From: an uncultured Bacteroidales bacterium
GTDB taxonomy: Bacteria > Bacteroidota > Bacteroidia > Bacteroidales > UBA932
Assembly (NCBI GenBank): GCA_946405645.1
Contig: CAMJHW010000025.1
Location: 1 to 13,321, forward strand
Length of the DNA stretch: 13,321 bases
Reading direction: 5' to 3'
In this document: positions 5,868-13,321 of the stretch, in pieces
Numbering within the stretch: position 1 is the stretch's first letter
Layout: each line of letters begins with the position of its first letter
Program-made: the position numbers and the translations under genes
Notes under the pieces: generated by a model
Seen by the model: the letters and a program-made list of their open reading frames with translations, nothing else
What the model was told of the DNA's origin: nothing
Databases searched by the model: none

Positions 5868-8800
5868 TCGCTTCTCTCCACTTCTATGGTTACTCTCTCT
5901 TCCTCCCTTGAACGGGCGGCTTCCTGGGCTGCCCTTTGGGACTTCGGCGTGAACAGGTCGCGGAAGAACTGCTTCAGCGAGTCGAACTCCTTCTGGTACG
6001 CCACGCCCACGCCGTTGCGCTGGAGGTTGTCGAGGTAGTTCGTATATTCATCGGCCGAATGCGAGAAGAGGTTGAGCCGCACCTGGCCGCTCTTGTCCAT
6101 CTTCACCTCTATGTCGAGGTCCCCGACCACGTCGCTGTTGTAGTTGGTCATATGTTTCCTGTTGCCGACGCTTCCGTTGACCGTCACGCGGTTGTTGAAC
6201 AACTGGGTGGAAAGGGCAACGTCGAAGATGCTCGCCCCGGTGCCGCTCTCGGCATAGTTGAGCCCGAGGTCGAGCGGGATGTCGAGCTTCTGCAACAGAT
6301 TGTTGACCTGGTTGGCCATCAGGTCGGCCACGTTGGAGGTCAACAGATTGGAATTGTTCACGATGCCGGACTGGTCGTCCGGGATGAAGTTGTTGGTCAC
6401 GAGCAGGGCGATGAACTGCTTCTGGACCTTGTCATCGGTGCTCAGGGCGCTCTCGACCCTGGACTTCGTCATCGGGTCGAGATCCGGGACGTTGATCGAG
6501 AAAGCGAGCTTGGGATTACGGAGCTTGTCGGAGACGTTCAGTCCGCACTCGACAGTCCTGCGTGAGCTCACCGATGTCGAGTCGGCTATGAGGTTCGACA
6601 GGGAGGTCTTGAGGGAATAGCGTGCGTCAATCGACAGGTCACTGTCCATGATGTCTCCGTTGAACTTGATGGAGCTGCCGTCGAGCACGGTGAAGTCCTT
6701 GCTGGCGATGTTCATCGCGTTGAAGTGATAGTTGCCGCTGTTCAGGGTGTAGTCGCCGTTGATGGTGAAGAGGTCCTTGGACGGGCGTACTTCAAGGTTG
6801 ATGGTGCCCGCTCCGCGTCCGGTGAATACATTGCCGGTGGACTTGTCCACTTCGAGGTGCGCCTCGACCTGCGGAGTGGCGTTGACGCGCACCCTTACGG
6901 CAAGGTCGCTTTCCTCCTTCCTCGTTTCCACGAGCTTGTTCATCATAAGCTCATAAGGGTCCATATAGACCTCGCGGACCGGCTCCTTGAATATCAGGAG
7001 GTCGCTGCCTCCCAAGGCGGTGGCGCTGCCCAGAGGGATGTGGAAATGCCCGTTCTTGACCGTAGTGGCATTGACGTCGAGGAGCAGCGACGAGAACGGT
7101 CCGGTGATGTTCACGCGTCCCGTACCGAACACGTTTCCGTAGAATGCCTGTCCGTCGGACTCGCGCAGGTCAACGACCTCCATGTTGTTCAGCCTGATCC
7201 GCGTGTTCATGCGGATGTTCTTGAAATGGTCGTAAGAGATGCCTCCGGTGATGGTTCCTGAGCCGTCGGTGCGGTCCTTGATGGAGATGTCGTCGAAGAA
7301 AACTCCCTGGCTGTTGATGTGGAGCGGTCCGTTCAAGTAGTAGGGGACCTGGGTGAACGCAATCTTCAGCAGGCCGTCCTTTATCATCATGTCGTCACCC
7401 TGCAGTTCGAGCCCGCTGAGCGGTCCGTCCGCGCTGACCTGGCCGGTGAGTTTTCCGCCTATGTCGCTGAACACCGACTTGAGGAAAGGCGCAGCATAGC
7501 CGAGGTCGAAGTCCTCGAGGCCGGCGTACAGGCCGAGGGATTTCTCTTTGGGGACGTAGAAGCCTCGGGCGTCCATCGATGTGTTGCCGTCGATGGAGTT
7601 GCGGAGGGCGTAGTCCAGAAGTCCGTTCTCAAGGTCCCACGATCCTCCGAGGGTGACCGTTCCGGCCGGGTGGCCGGCGATGGTCGTGGAGTCGGTGGAG
7701 ACGTTGACCATGAGTCCGAGCTTGTCCTTGACGGGCGACGTGACCATGGCTCTGCCGTAGGCGATTCCGGAGATGCCGAGATCCTCCAGCGAGAAGGTGT
7801 TGACAAGGCCGAGATCGACGTTGTTGATGCTGACCATGAGCGTATCGGCCTTGTCCTGGGAGACTCCGCCGTCGATGGCGAAATTCTGGTCTCCGTTGGA
7901 GATGTTCAGTCCGTTGACCTCGACAGAACCCTCGGAATAGTGGTATGACGCGGGGTCGAAGCGCCACTGCTGTCCCTTGAGGTAGATGTTGGACGTGAGG
8001 CTCCGTGCGTCGAGGACAGGCTTCTTGGGAGAACTGCCTGACAAGTCGCCGGTGAGGTAGAGCTCGCCGCGGTCCTCGGGGTCGTTCATGTTGTTGAAGT
8101 TGAAGCCGATGCCGATGTTGTTGTCGTTGGCATAGAGCATCAGGGCGTCGTTCTTGAGGATGAGGCTTCGGGACAGGCTCAGCTCCGATCCGGTCAGGGT
8201 GCAGTTGAGAGCGTCGTCGCCGTTGTCCAGGTCGAGGCTCATGTTCCTGAGGTATTTGTCCTTGAAGGCGAGGCGGGGCGAGGTGATGCGCCCGGTGAGC
8301 CTACCCGCATCGGTGACGCGCAGCCTGAGAGCCGTGCTGTCCGCGATATATGCGCCGGGCGCCAGGAAGGACAGCAGGTCGCGGCTGTCGTGGAAGTTGA
8401 GCAGGACCCTGTAGGAACCTCCGTCCCATGGCTTGGCCGGCTCTTCGTAGAGTGCGGCGACCTCCTTCTTGGTGGTGATCTCCTGGAGGTCCTTGACTAT
8501 GGAGGTGATGCCTTTGGATCCGGTGAAAGTTCCGTCGAGGAACGCCGAAGCGAGCTTTATGGAATAGCCGTCCTCACCGGAAGAGGAATCGACATGGATG
8601 TCTCCGATATCGTGCATTCCGTTCGCGCTCTCGAGCATCAGGTCTTCGGCATCGACCCTGCCGACGAGGCCTGCCTGCGGCACGTTCACGAAGTCGGCGT
8701 TGATGCTGCCGAGCGACACGCGCGAAATCTCACGCTTGTCGATGTTGAGGGCGTGCAGGTCGGCGTATCCGAGGGATGCGTAGAAGCGGTAGATGGCGTT

Positions 8801-10321
8801 GTCGGAATTGGGTGAGAGGTTGAACAGGCCCTGGAACATGAAGTTGATGTTGGGGTCGTTGCATATGATGCGTCCGTCGAAGGCGTTGTCAGCATATTTT
8901 CCAGTGGCATGGATGTCGGAATAGTCGTAGCCCAGAAGGTTGAGCCGGTCGATGCGGAGGGAGTCTATGTCCACGGAAGGGGCTCCCTTCCCGAGAGTGG
9001 CGTTGATGCCGGTACGGAGGGAGACCTGACGGATGAAATCCTTGCCGATGAAACGTCCGACGTCGATGTCGTCCGTCACCAGGTCGCCCGTGACCCTAAT
9101 CGGGGCGTTGGAAACGATATCACGGACCCTGAGGTCGGCCCTGGCGACTCCGGAGGGGGAGTCTATGGTGCCGTTGACCTTGAGGTCGGCCAGGCTGCCG
9201 GAGGTGCTGCCGTTGAAACGGAAAGTTTCACCCCTGGCGAGACTGCTGAGGTCGATGGGCTTTCCGGGAATCCACTGGCTCAGGAAGCCTCCCAGGCCTT
9301 CGGTGGTGAAGGTGAAGTCCTTGAGCTCGGTGGTGAGGCCCATGTTGGATATGTCGGAAACGTTGGACAGGGAGACGTTCGCGTTTCCTCCGAATCCGGA
9401 AGTCCTGTCCTTGAAATCGAGATTGTAGATGCGGAGGTTGTTGACGGGACCGCTTACCCTGCCGGAATTGATGTCCGCGACTATGGTGTTGTCCTTGAAC
9501 GAAGGGACGAAATAGGACAGGGTCTTGAAGCCGAGGGTGCTCCTGCCCAACTCTCCCTGGATTCGTACCTTGTTTACGAAATCCCCGAAGTCTTCAGTGC
9601 CGTTGTATGAAAGCGTAAGCTCGGGTAACGAGAGGTTGGAAGATTCGTCGCGGAGCCGGAGCCCGGTGATGGCGGTCCTGCCGTTGCCAACGCTGGCTTC
9701 GCCGCTGAGGGTCGCGTCCAGGCCGCTCTTCTCCCTGACCCTGACGCTTTGCGCGTGGCCGGACATCACTCCGCCCGAGAACTTGAGATCCCGGCCCTCG
9801 ATGTCGGCGGTGAGGTCGAGGTCGCCCCAGTCGATTCCGTATTCCGGTTTTTCCATGGGCTTTCCGGTACGGTCGAGCATCCGGAAGTTGAAGTCCTTGA
9901 TCCTGACTTTGTTTATCGAGAATATATCGCCTTCCTTCTTCTCCTTTTCCTCCTCCGGAGGCTTCATCCTGAAAATCCTGGCGAGGTTGGAAGAATACTC
10001 GCCGGACTCGTTGACGAGGGCGAAACACGCGTGCTCGACCTCGACATCCTTGAGCTGGATGCCGTTCTGGGAGAGGAGTCCCTGGAGGGTGAAGCGGGCT
10101 GCGACAGTCCCGGCGCTGAACAGGGTGTCAAGCGTGACTTCGCCTTGGGCGGGATTGTCGTCGATGATGGCCAGATCCTTGATGACCAGACCGTTGAAAG
10201 GCACGAAGGTCATGTCCGCGAACTCGATGCGCCCGTCGATGTTGTTTTCGACCGAGCGCAGGATCTTGCGGACAAGGGCCGTCTGTGCCGCAGGGATCTG
10301 CAGCACGAGCAGGGCGGTCAA
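5864..10321 (-). CDS. tamB: TamB-like translocation and assembly module protein (DUF490), start uncertain
   Basis: A giant periplasm-spanning protein anchored in the inner membrane. TamB-family proteins are linked to outer-membrane protein assembly and lipid transport between membranes. The listed frame is 1485 residues from the only canonical start available, TTG 10321. The body is long, repetitive beta-strand sequence (AsmA/TamB-like). The last 200 residues carry the conserved DUF490 domain, with LDIPLDLGLNYAESGTG, then STQLFNNRVTVNGSVGNRK, followed by a charged tail rich in Glu and Arg. TTG 10321 cuts through the membrane anchor. In-frame codons upstream, back to a TAG at 10394-10396, read IRKALKIIARVLVLLVTILL directly before it, exactly the basic-plus-hydrophobic anchor expected. 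So the real protein probably begins around 10376-10384 at a non-standard codon. It is first gene of the five-gene operon, divergent from tsaD. Confidence 0.9.
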   Translation of the reverse strand: MTALLVLQIPAAQTALVRKILRSVENNIDGRIEFADMTFVPFNGLVIKDLAIIDDNPAQGEVTLDTLFSAGTVAARFTLQGLLSQNGIQLKDVEVEHACFALVNESGEYSSNLARIFRMKPPEEEKEKKEGDIFSINKVRIKDFNFRMLDRTGKPMEKPEYGIDWGDLDLTADIEGRDLKFSGGVMSGHAQSVRVREKSGLDATLSGEASVGNGRTAITGLRLRDESSNLSLPELTLSYNGTEDFGDFVNKVRIQGELGRSTLGFKTLSYFVPSFKDNTIVADINSGRVSGPVNNLRIYNLDFKDRTSGFGGNANVSLSNVSDISNMGLTTELKDFTFTTEGLGGFLSQWIPGKPIDLSSLARGETFRFNGSTSGSLADLKVNGTIDSPSGVARADLRVRDIVSNAPIRVTGDLVTDDIDVGRFIGKDFIRQVSLRTGINATLGKGAPSVDIDSLRIDRLNLLGYDYSDIHATGKYADNAFDGRIICNDPNINFMFQGLFNLSPNSDNAIYRFYASLGYADLHALNIDKREISRVSLGSINADFVNVPQAGLVGRVDAEDLMLESANGMHDIGDIHVDSSSGEDGYSIKLASAFLDGTFTGSKGITSIVKDLQEITTKKEVAALYEEPAKPWDGGSYRVLLNFHDSRDLLSFLAPGAYIADSTALRLRVTDAGRLTGRITSPRLAFKDKYLRNMSLDLDNGDDALNCTLTGSELSLSRSLILKNDALMLYANDNNIGIGFNFNNMNDPEDRGELYLTGDLSGSSPKKPVLDARSLTSNIYLKGQQWRFDPASYHYSEGSVEVNGLNISNGDQNFAIDGGVSQDKADTLMVSINNVDLGLVNTFSLEDLGISGIAYGRAMVTSPVKDKLGLMVNVSTDSTTIAGHPAGTVTLGGSWDLENGLLDYALRNSIDGNTSMDARGFYVPKEKSLGLYAGLEDFDLGYAAPFLKSVFSDIGGKLTGQVSADGPLSGLELQGDDMMIKDGLLKIAFTQVPYYLNGPLHINSQGVFFDDISIKDRTDGSGTITGGISYDHFKNIRMNTRIRLNNMEVVDLRESDGQAFYGNVFGTGRVNITGPFSSLLLDVNATTVKNGHFHIPLGSATALGGSDLLIFKEPVREVYMDPYELMMNKLVETRKEESDLAVRVRVNATPQVEAHLEVDKSTGNVFTGRGAGTINLEVRPSKDLFTINGDYTLNSGNYHFNAMNIASKDFTVLDGSSIKFNGDIMDSDLSIDARYSLKTSLSNLIADSTSVSSRRTVECGLNVSDKLRNPKLAFSINVPDLDPMTKSRVESALSTDDKVQKQFIALLVTNNFIPDDQSGIVNNSNLLTSNVADLMANQVNNLLQKLDIPLDLGLNYAESGTGASIFDVALSTQLFNNRVTVNGSVGNRKHMTNYNSDVVGDLDIEVKMDKSGQVRLNLFSHSADEYTNYLDNLQRNGVGVAYQKEFDSLKQFFRDLFTPKSQRAAQEAARSREEERVTIEVERSE

Positions 10322-10401
10322 CAGGATGGTGACCAGAAGGACCAGGACCCTGGCGATTATTTTTAATGCCTTTCTGATATGGATGCAGTTTTTCTAACCT
10401 A

Positions 10402-10409
10402 CAAATTTA
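10402..10409 (-). promoter_or_regulatory. Predicted -7 element of the tamB operon
   Basis: TAAATTTG on the minus strand matches TAnnTTTG. The transcript would start near 10395, leaving a very short leader of roughly 10-20 bases before the inferred tamB start region at 10376-10384. There is no convincing TTG at -33. It drives the operon tamB, methyltransferase, folB, mtaB and MBL hydrolase, since no other spacer in that run is long enough for a promoter. Confidence 0.45.
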
Positions 10410-10433
10410 ATAAATAAATCGCGTATTTATTGC

Positions 10434-10441
10434 TAACTTTG
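10434..10441 (+). promoter_or_regulatory. Predicted -7 element of tsaD
   Basis: TAACTTTG matches the Bacteroidota -7 consensus TAnnTTTG, 27 bases before the tsaD ATG. The -33 partner is not clear in the AT-rich sequence upstream. It lies only 24 bases from the opposing tamB -7 element, so the two promoters must share their upstream DNA and RNA polymerase binding at one may affect the other. Confidence 0.5.
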
Positions 10442-10468
10442 CCGCTGCATTTGGAGAAAAAAACAATT

Positions 10469-11491
10469 ATGTCTGATATCATACTCGGCATCGAATCGTC
10501 ATGCGACGACACTTCGGCAGCCGTCCTCAAGGATGGATACCTGCTGTCCAACGTCATAGCCAGCCAGGCGGTGCACGAGTCCTTCGGAGGAGTGGTGCCG
10601 GAACTGGCTTCCAGGGCTCACGAACTGAACATCGTTCCGGTCGTGAGCGAGGCGCTGTCACGGGCAGGCGTGAAGGCGTCGGACCTGACGGCGATCGCCT
10701 TCACCCGCGGCCCCGGCCTGCTTGGCTCGCTGCTTGTCGGCACTTCGTTCGCCAAGGCGCTGGCCGTATCGCTCGACATACCGCTGGTGATGGTCAACCA
10801 TCTCCAGGGCCATATCCTCGCCAACTTCGTCAAGCAGTATGACAAGGAGAACCGCCAGCCTTCATTCCCTTACCTGTGTCTGTTGGTCTCAGGCGGCAAC
10901 TCCCAGATAGTCAGGGTGAACAGTCCCCTGGATTTCGAGATTCTCGGCCAGACCATCGACGACGCGGTAGGGGAGGCTTTCGACAAATGCTCCAAGATGA
11001 TGGGCCTCGGTTATCCCGGAGGTCCCGTCATCGACAAGCTTGCGGCGCAGGGGGACCCCGGGCGCTTCAAGTTCGCCAAGCCCCATATTCCGGGACTTGA
11101 CTATAGTTTCAGCGGCATCAAGACTTCGCTTCTGTACTTCGTCCGTGATGAAATGGCAAAGGATCCGGAGTTCATGGAGAAGAACAAGGAGGATATCTGC
11201 GCCTCTTTCCAGAAGACCCTGATCGACATCCTGATGGACAAGCTGGTCAAGGCCGCGAAGCAGACGGGCATCAAGGAGATCACCATAGGCGGCGGCGTGT
11301 CGGCCAACAGCGGTCTGCGCAGGCGCATCGAAGATGAGGGCCGCAGGCGCCGTTGGAACGTCTATCTCCCGGAGTTCAAGTTCACTACCGACAACGCCGC
11401 GATGATAGCCATCGCCGGATATTTCCATTACCTTGCCGGGGAGCGCTGCCCGCTGGACGTAGCCCCCGTTTCCCGCATCGCGGATTTCTGA
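10469..11491 (+). CDS. tsaD: tRNA N6-adenosine threonylcarbamoyltransferase (t6A synthesis)
   Basis: Transfers the threonylcarbamoyl group from threonylcarbamoyl-AMP to A37 of ANN-decoding tRNAs, working with TsaB and TsaE, neither of which is in this window. The 340 residues match the usual length of 335-345. Motifs: ILGIESSCDDTSAAV (5-19, ASKHA nucleotide-binding start), PELASRAH (44-51), HLQGH (111-115; His111 and His115 bind metal), LLVSGGNS (138-145), TIDDAVGEAFDK (162-173), IGGGVSAN (273-280) and TTDNAAMIA (306-314; Asp308 the third metal ligand). ATG 10469 is preferred over the in-frame TTG at 10430, which lies before the -7 element; a GGAGA sits about 12 bases upstream of the ATG. The divergent tamB-like neighbour is common in Bacteroidota. 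Twenty bases separate it from the oxidoreductase, so the two are probably co-transcribed. Confidence 0.97.
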   Translation: MSDIILGIESSCDDTSAAVLKDGYLLSNVIASQAVHESFGGVVPELASRAHELNIVPVVSEALSRAGVKASDLTAIAFTRGPGLLGSLLVGTSFAKALAVSLDIPLVMVNHLQGHILANFVKQYDKENRQPSFPYLCLLVSGGNSQIVRVNSPLDFEILGQTIDDAVGEAFDKCSKMMGLGYPGGPVIDKLAAQGDPGRFKFAKPHIPGLDYSFSGIKTSLLYFVRDEMAKDPEFMEKNKEDICASFQKTLIDILMDKLVKAAKQTGIKEITIGGGVSANSGLRRRIEDEGRRRRWNVYLPEFKFTTDNAAMIAIAGYFHYLAGERCPLDVAPVSRIADF

Positions 11492-11511
11492 TCCATTGAT
11501 TCTGCGGCAAC

Positions 11512-13140
11512 ATGAAAGAGATCGAGATAGCAGTCCCGCTGGGGAAGAGTCTGCGGGCGGACGAGGTGAAACGTACAGTGGCAAGGATGTTCCGGCTCAG
11601 CCGGAACGCCGTGATCCGCGTCGTCGATCCCACCCGTCCGGTCGGACAGGACGCTGACCTGCAGGCGTCTGCTACCTGTGTCATTTCGCGCAGGAGCATC
11701 GACGCGCGGGGCAAGGCCGTATGGCGCTACCGCGTGGAGGTCTATGGCGCGGATGAGGCGTATGAGCCGTACAGGCTGCCGGAGCTTTCAGACGTGCACG
11801 GCGCACCTGATGTGATCGTGGTCGGAGCGGGTCCGGCAGGGATGTTCGCCGCTCTCAAGCTCCTGAGCCTCGGGCTGAAACCCATAGTGCTCGAGCGTGG
11901 CAAGGACGTCCATGCCCGCAAGGCGGATATGGCAAGCCTTTCACGGGACGGAGTCCTCGATCCCGATTCCAACTACTGTTTCGGGGAGGGGGGAGCCGGA
12001 GCGTTTTCCGACGGAAAACTCTATACCCGCTCCTCCAAGCGCGGCGACAACCGTGAGGTGCTCTACCGCCTCGTGGAGATGGGCGCTTCCCCTGAAATAC
12101 TCATCGACGCGCATCCGCATATCGGTACGGACAAACTGCCTGCAGTGGTCGAAAACATCAGGCGCCGCATCGAGGAGCTTGGAGGGGAATATCATTTCGG
12201 GGCAAAGGTCTGCGGCATTGAGATTCAGGAAGATGGAGTGCGCGTCAGTACGGCCGGCGGCCGGGACTACCGCGCCGGAGCCGTCATCCTCGCCACCGGC
12301 CATTCCGCCCGCGATGTGTATGAGATGCTGGATGCCAGGGGGATTGAGCTCCAGGCAAAGGGATTCGCCCTCGGCGTACGTGTCGAACATCCCCAGTCAC
12401 TGATCAACGACGCCCGTTATCACGGTGCTTTCGCTCCCGGTATGCCTGTCGCCGAATACTCTTTCGTCGAGCAGGTGGACGGCAGGGGAGTGTTCTCCTT
12501 CTGCATGTGTCCGGGAGGTATCTTGGTTCCTTCTTCGACAGAAGAGGAAACTGTGGTTTTGAACGGAATGTCCAACTCCGCCCGCAATTCCCGTTGGGCC
12601 AATTCCGGAGTGGTGGTGCAGGTGGAGCCGGAGGACGCTCCGGAGGAGTACTCCGGCGACGGCGCCTTCGCGCTGCTCAATTTCCAGCGCGACGTGGAGC
12701 GGCGGATGTATGCGTCAGTGCGCGAAGCGGCTCCGGACGCGCATCCTTTCGCCGCTCCGGCGCAGCGCATGACGGATTTCTGCAAAGGCAGGGTTTCGAA
12801 GGACCTTCCCGAGACTTCGTATCATCCGGGAGCCGTATCGGTCCCTCTGCATGAAGTGCTCCCGCCTATGGTCGCCAATCGTCTCCGTAAGGTTTTTCCT
12901 TTGGTAGACAATAAGATACGTGGTTATTACACTCCAGATGCCCTGCTGTTGGGCACAGAGTCGCGGACTTCCTCTCCGGTACGGATCGTCCGCGACCCGG
13001 AGACGCTGCAGTGCCCTGCAGCCCCGCGCGTATTCCCCTGCGGGGAAGGCGCGGGCTACTCCGGCGGCATCGTTTCCTCCGCCATCGACGGCATCCGCTG
13101 CGCCGTCGCCGCCGCCTCGCTTCTACAGTCCACCCACTGA
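11512..13140 (+). CDS. FAD-dependent oxidoreductase of the COG2509 type
   Basis: A predicted flavoprotein dehydrogenase with no known substrate. The 542 residues begin with an N-terminal domain of about 95 residues that has no dinucleotide motif. Next comes a Rossmann FAD site, VIVVGAGPAGMFAALKL (101-117), closed by Glu128 in VLERG. Then come NYCFGEGGAGAFSDGKLYTR (154-173), a family-specific block, ILATGHS (259-265, second FAD motif) and FPCGEGAGYSGGIVSSAIDG (508-527, C-terminal FAD-contact segment). No signal peptide or membrane segment is visible, so it is likely cytosolic. The start is ATG 11512, without a clear Shine-Dalgarno. It follows tsaD by 20 bases and probably shares its transcript. 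Length and block order agree with the uncharacterised family found in many anaerobes. Family assignment is sound; function is unknown. Confidence 0.9.
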   Translation: MKEIEIAVPLGKSLRADEVKRTVARMFRLSRNAVIRVVDPTRPVGQDADLQASATCVISRRSIDARGKAVWRYRVEVYGADEAYEPYRLPELSDVHGAPDVIVVGAGPAGMFAALKLLSLGLKPIVLERGKDVHARKADMASLSRDGVLDPDSNYCFGEGGAGAFSDGKLYTRSSKRGDNREVLYRLVEMGASPEILIDAHPHIGTDKLPAVVENIRRRIEELGGEYHFGAKVCGIEIQEDGVRVSTAGGRDYRAGAVILATGHSARDVYEMLDARGIELQAKGFALGVRVEHPQSLINDARYHGAFAPGMPVAEYSFVEQVDGRGVFSFCMCPGGILVPSSTEEETVVLNGMSNSARNSRWANSGVVVQVEPEDAPEEYSGDGAFALLNFQRDVERRMYASVREAAPDAHPFAAPAQRMTDFCKGRVSKDLPETSYHPGAVSVPLHEVLPPMVANRLRKVFPLVDNKIRGYYTPDALLLGTESRTSSPVRIVRDPETLQCPAAPRVFPCGEGAGYSGGIVSSAIDGIRCAVAAASLLQSTH

Positions 13141-13170
13141 TCGCCTTCGCATCCCCACTTTCTTCTAAAG

Positions 13171-13207
13171 TGCTCTAGACGGTCCACGAATTGGACCGTC
13201 TAGAGCA
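13171..13207. repeat. Perfect hairpin 1 of a tandem pair
   Basis: TGCTCTAGACGGTCCA (13171-13186) and its exact reverse complement (13192-13207) form a 16-bp stem around the loop CGAAT. It begins 30 bases after the oxidoreductase stop codon. There is no T-run on the downstream side in either direction, so it is not a textbook intrinsic terminator, although it could still act as an RNA 3'-end stabiliser. It is followed 14 bases later by a near-identical hairpin. Confidence 0.9.
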
Positions 13208-13221
13208 AAATCGGCCTTAAA

Positions 13222-13258
13222 TGCACTAGACGGTCCAAACTTTGGACCGTCTAGTGCA
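13222..13258. repeat. Perfect hairpin 2 of a tandem pair
   Basis: TGCACTAGACGGTCCA plus AA (13222-13239) and its exact reverse complement (13241-13258) form an 18-bp inverted repeat around one central base, or equally a 16-bp stem with the five-base loop AACTT. Compared with hairpin 1, each arm differs at one position, and the two changes compensate one another (a T-A pair becomes A-T), so pairing is kept. Both copies are 37 bases long with the same stem and loop sizes. Confidence 0.9.
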
Positions 13259-13260
13259 CT

Positions 13261-13321
13261 ATGTCCTATTGCGCCAGCGCCGGCAGGCCCGGATGTCCTC
13301 CGGACGAGACGGCGCGCACGG
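13261..13321. other. Unresolved high-GC end, possibly the end of a minus-strand gene
   Basis: The last 61 bases are GC-rich like the coding regions. On the minus strand a frame ending with TAG at 13268-13266 reads AVSSGGHPGLPALAQ before the stop, with G or C at most third codon positions. That would make a convergent gene with the hairpins between two gene ends. A plus-strand frame opening with ATG 13261 is also open to the window edge. I do not recognise either product and the stretch is too short to decide. Confidence 0.25.

Noticed and set aside
9525..10397. Open frame of 290 codons on the plus strand within the tamB-like gene
   Set aside because: Antisense to the long conserved tamB frame, with low-complexity Ser/Arg/Leu composition typical of a shadow frame. 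No recognisable domain.
13171..13258. Possible CRISPR array from two similar units
   Set aside because: Only two units, each a complete internal palindrome, with a 14-base interval too short for a spacer and no cas genes nearby.
13171..13258. Intrinsic terminator after the oxidoreductase gene
   Set aside because: Stems are strong, but no T-run follows either hairpin on either strand; kept as repeats rather than called terminators.

Overview
The window looks like ordinary chromosomal housekeeping DNA from a high-GC member of the Bacteroidota, probably Bacteroidales. Three things point there: promoter -7 elements of the Bacteroidota form TAnnTTTG in the divergent intergenic regions, little or no Shine-Dalgarno sequence, and protein features typical of the phylum, including the pairing of tsaD with a divergent tamB-like gene and a short RsmI-type methyltransferase. 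No phage, transposase, integrase, CRISPR array, tRNA or rRNA gene was seen.

Layout from left to right. Bases 1-461 (minus) hold the first 153 residues of an ATP-type phosphoenolpyruvate carboxykinase (pckA), cut by the window edge. A 140-base AT-rich divergent promoter region separates it from a RecQ-family helicase (602-2527, plus). Tail to tail with that gene is a five-gene minus-strand cluster with overlapping or nearly touching genes, read from right to left: a tamB-like giant (about 10321 to 5864), an RsmI-like SAM methyltransferase, folB, mtaB and a PhnP-like metallo-beta-lactamase-fold hydrolase. This is almost certainly one operon. A short divergent promoter region (about 10397-10468) then leads rightwards to tsaD (10469-11491) and an FAD-dependent oxidoreductase of the COG2509 type (11512-13140). 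The last 181 bases hold two related perfect hairpins and an unresolved end.

Functional links: TsaD makes the t6A modification at position 37 of ANN-decoding tRNAs and MtaB converts t6A to ms2t6A, so consecutive steps of one tRNA modification lie in the two divergent units. TamB serves envelope assembly and FolB serves folate synthesis. The others are a DNA repair helicase, gluconeogenesis and two enzymes of unknown substrate.

The most unusual structures are these. (1) A 136-bp palindromic element lies in frame inside mtaB. It adds about 45 residues to the linker before the radical-SAM cysteines and resembles in concept the Rickettsia palindromic elements. (2) Two tandem hairpins sit at 13171-13258 with the same 16-bp stem, differing by one compensatory base-pair swap. 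(3) The tamB-like gene appears to lack a canonical start codon ahead of its membrane anchor.
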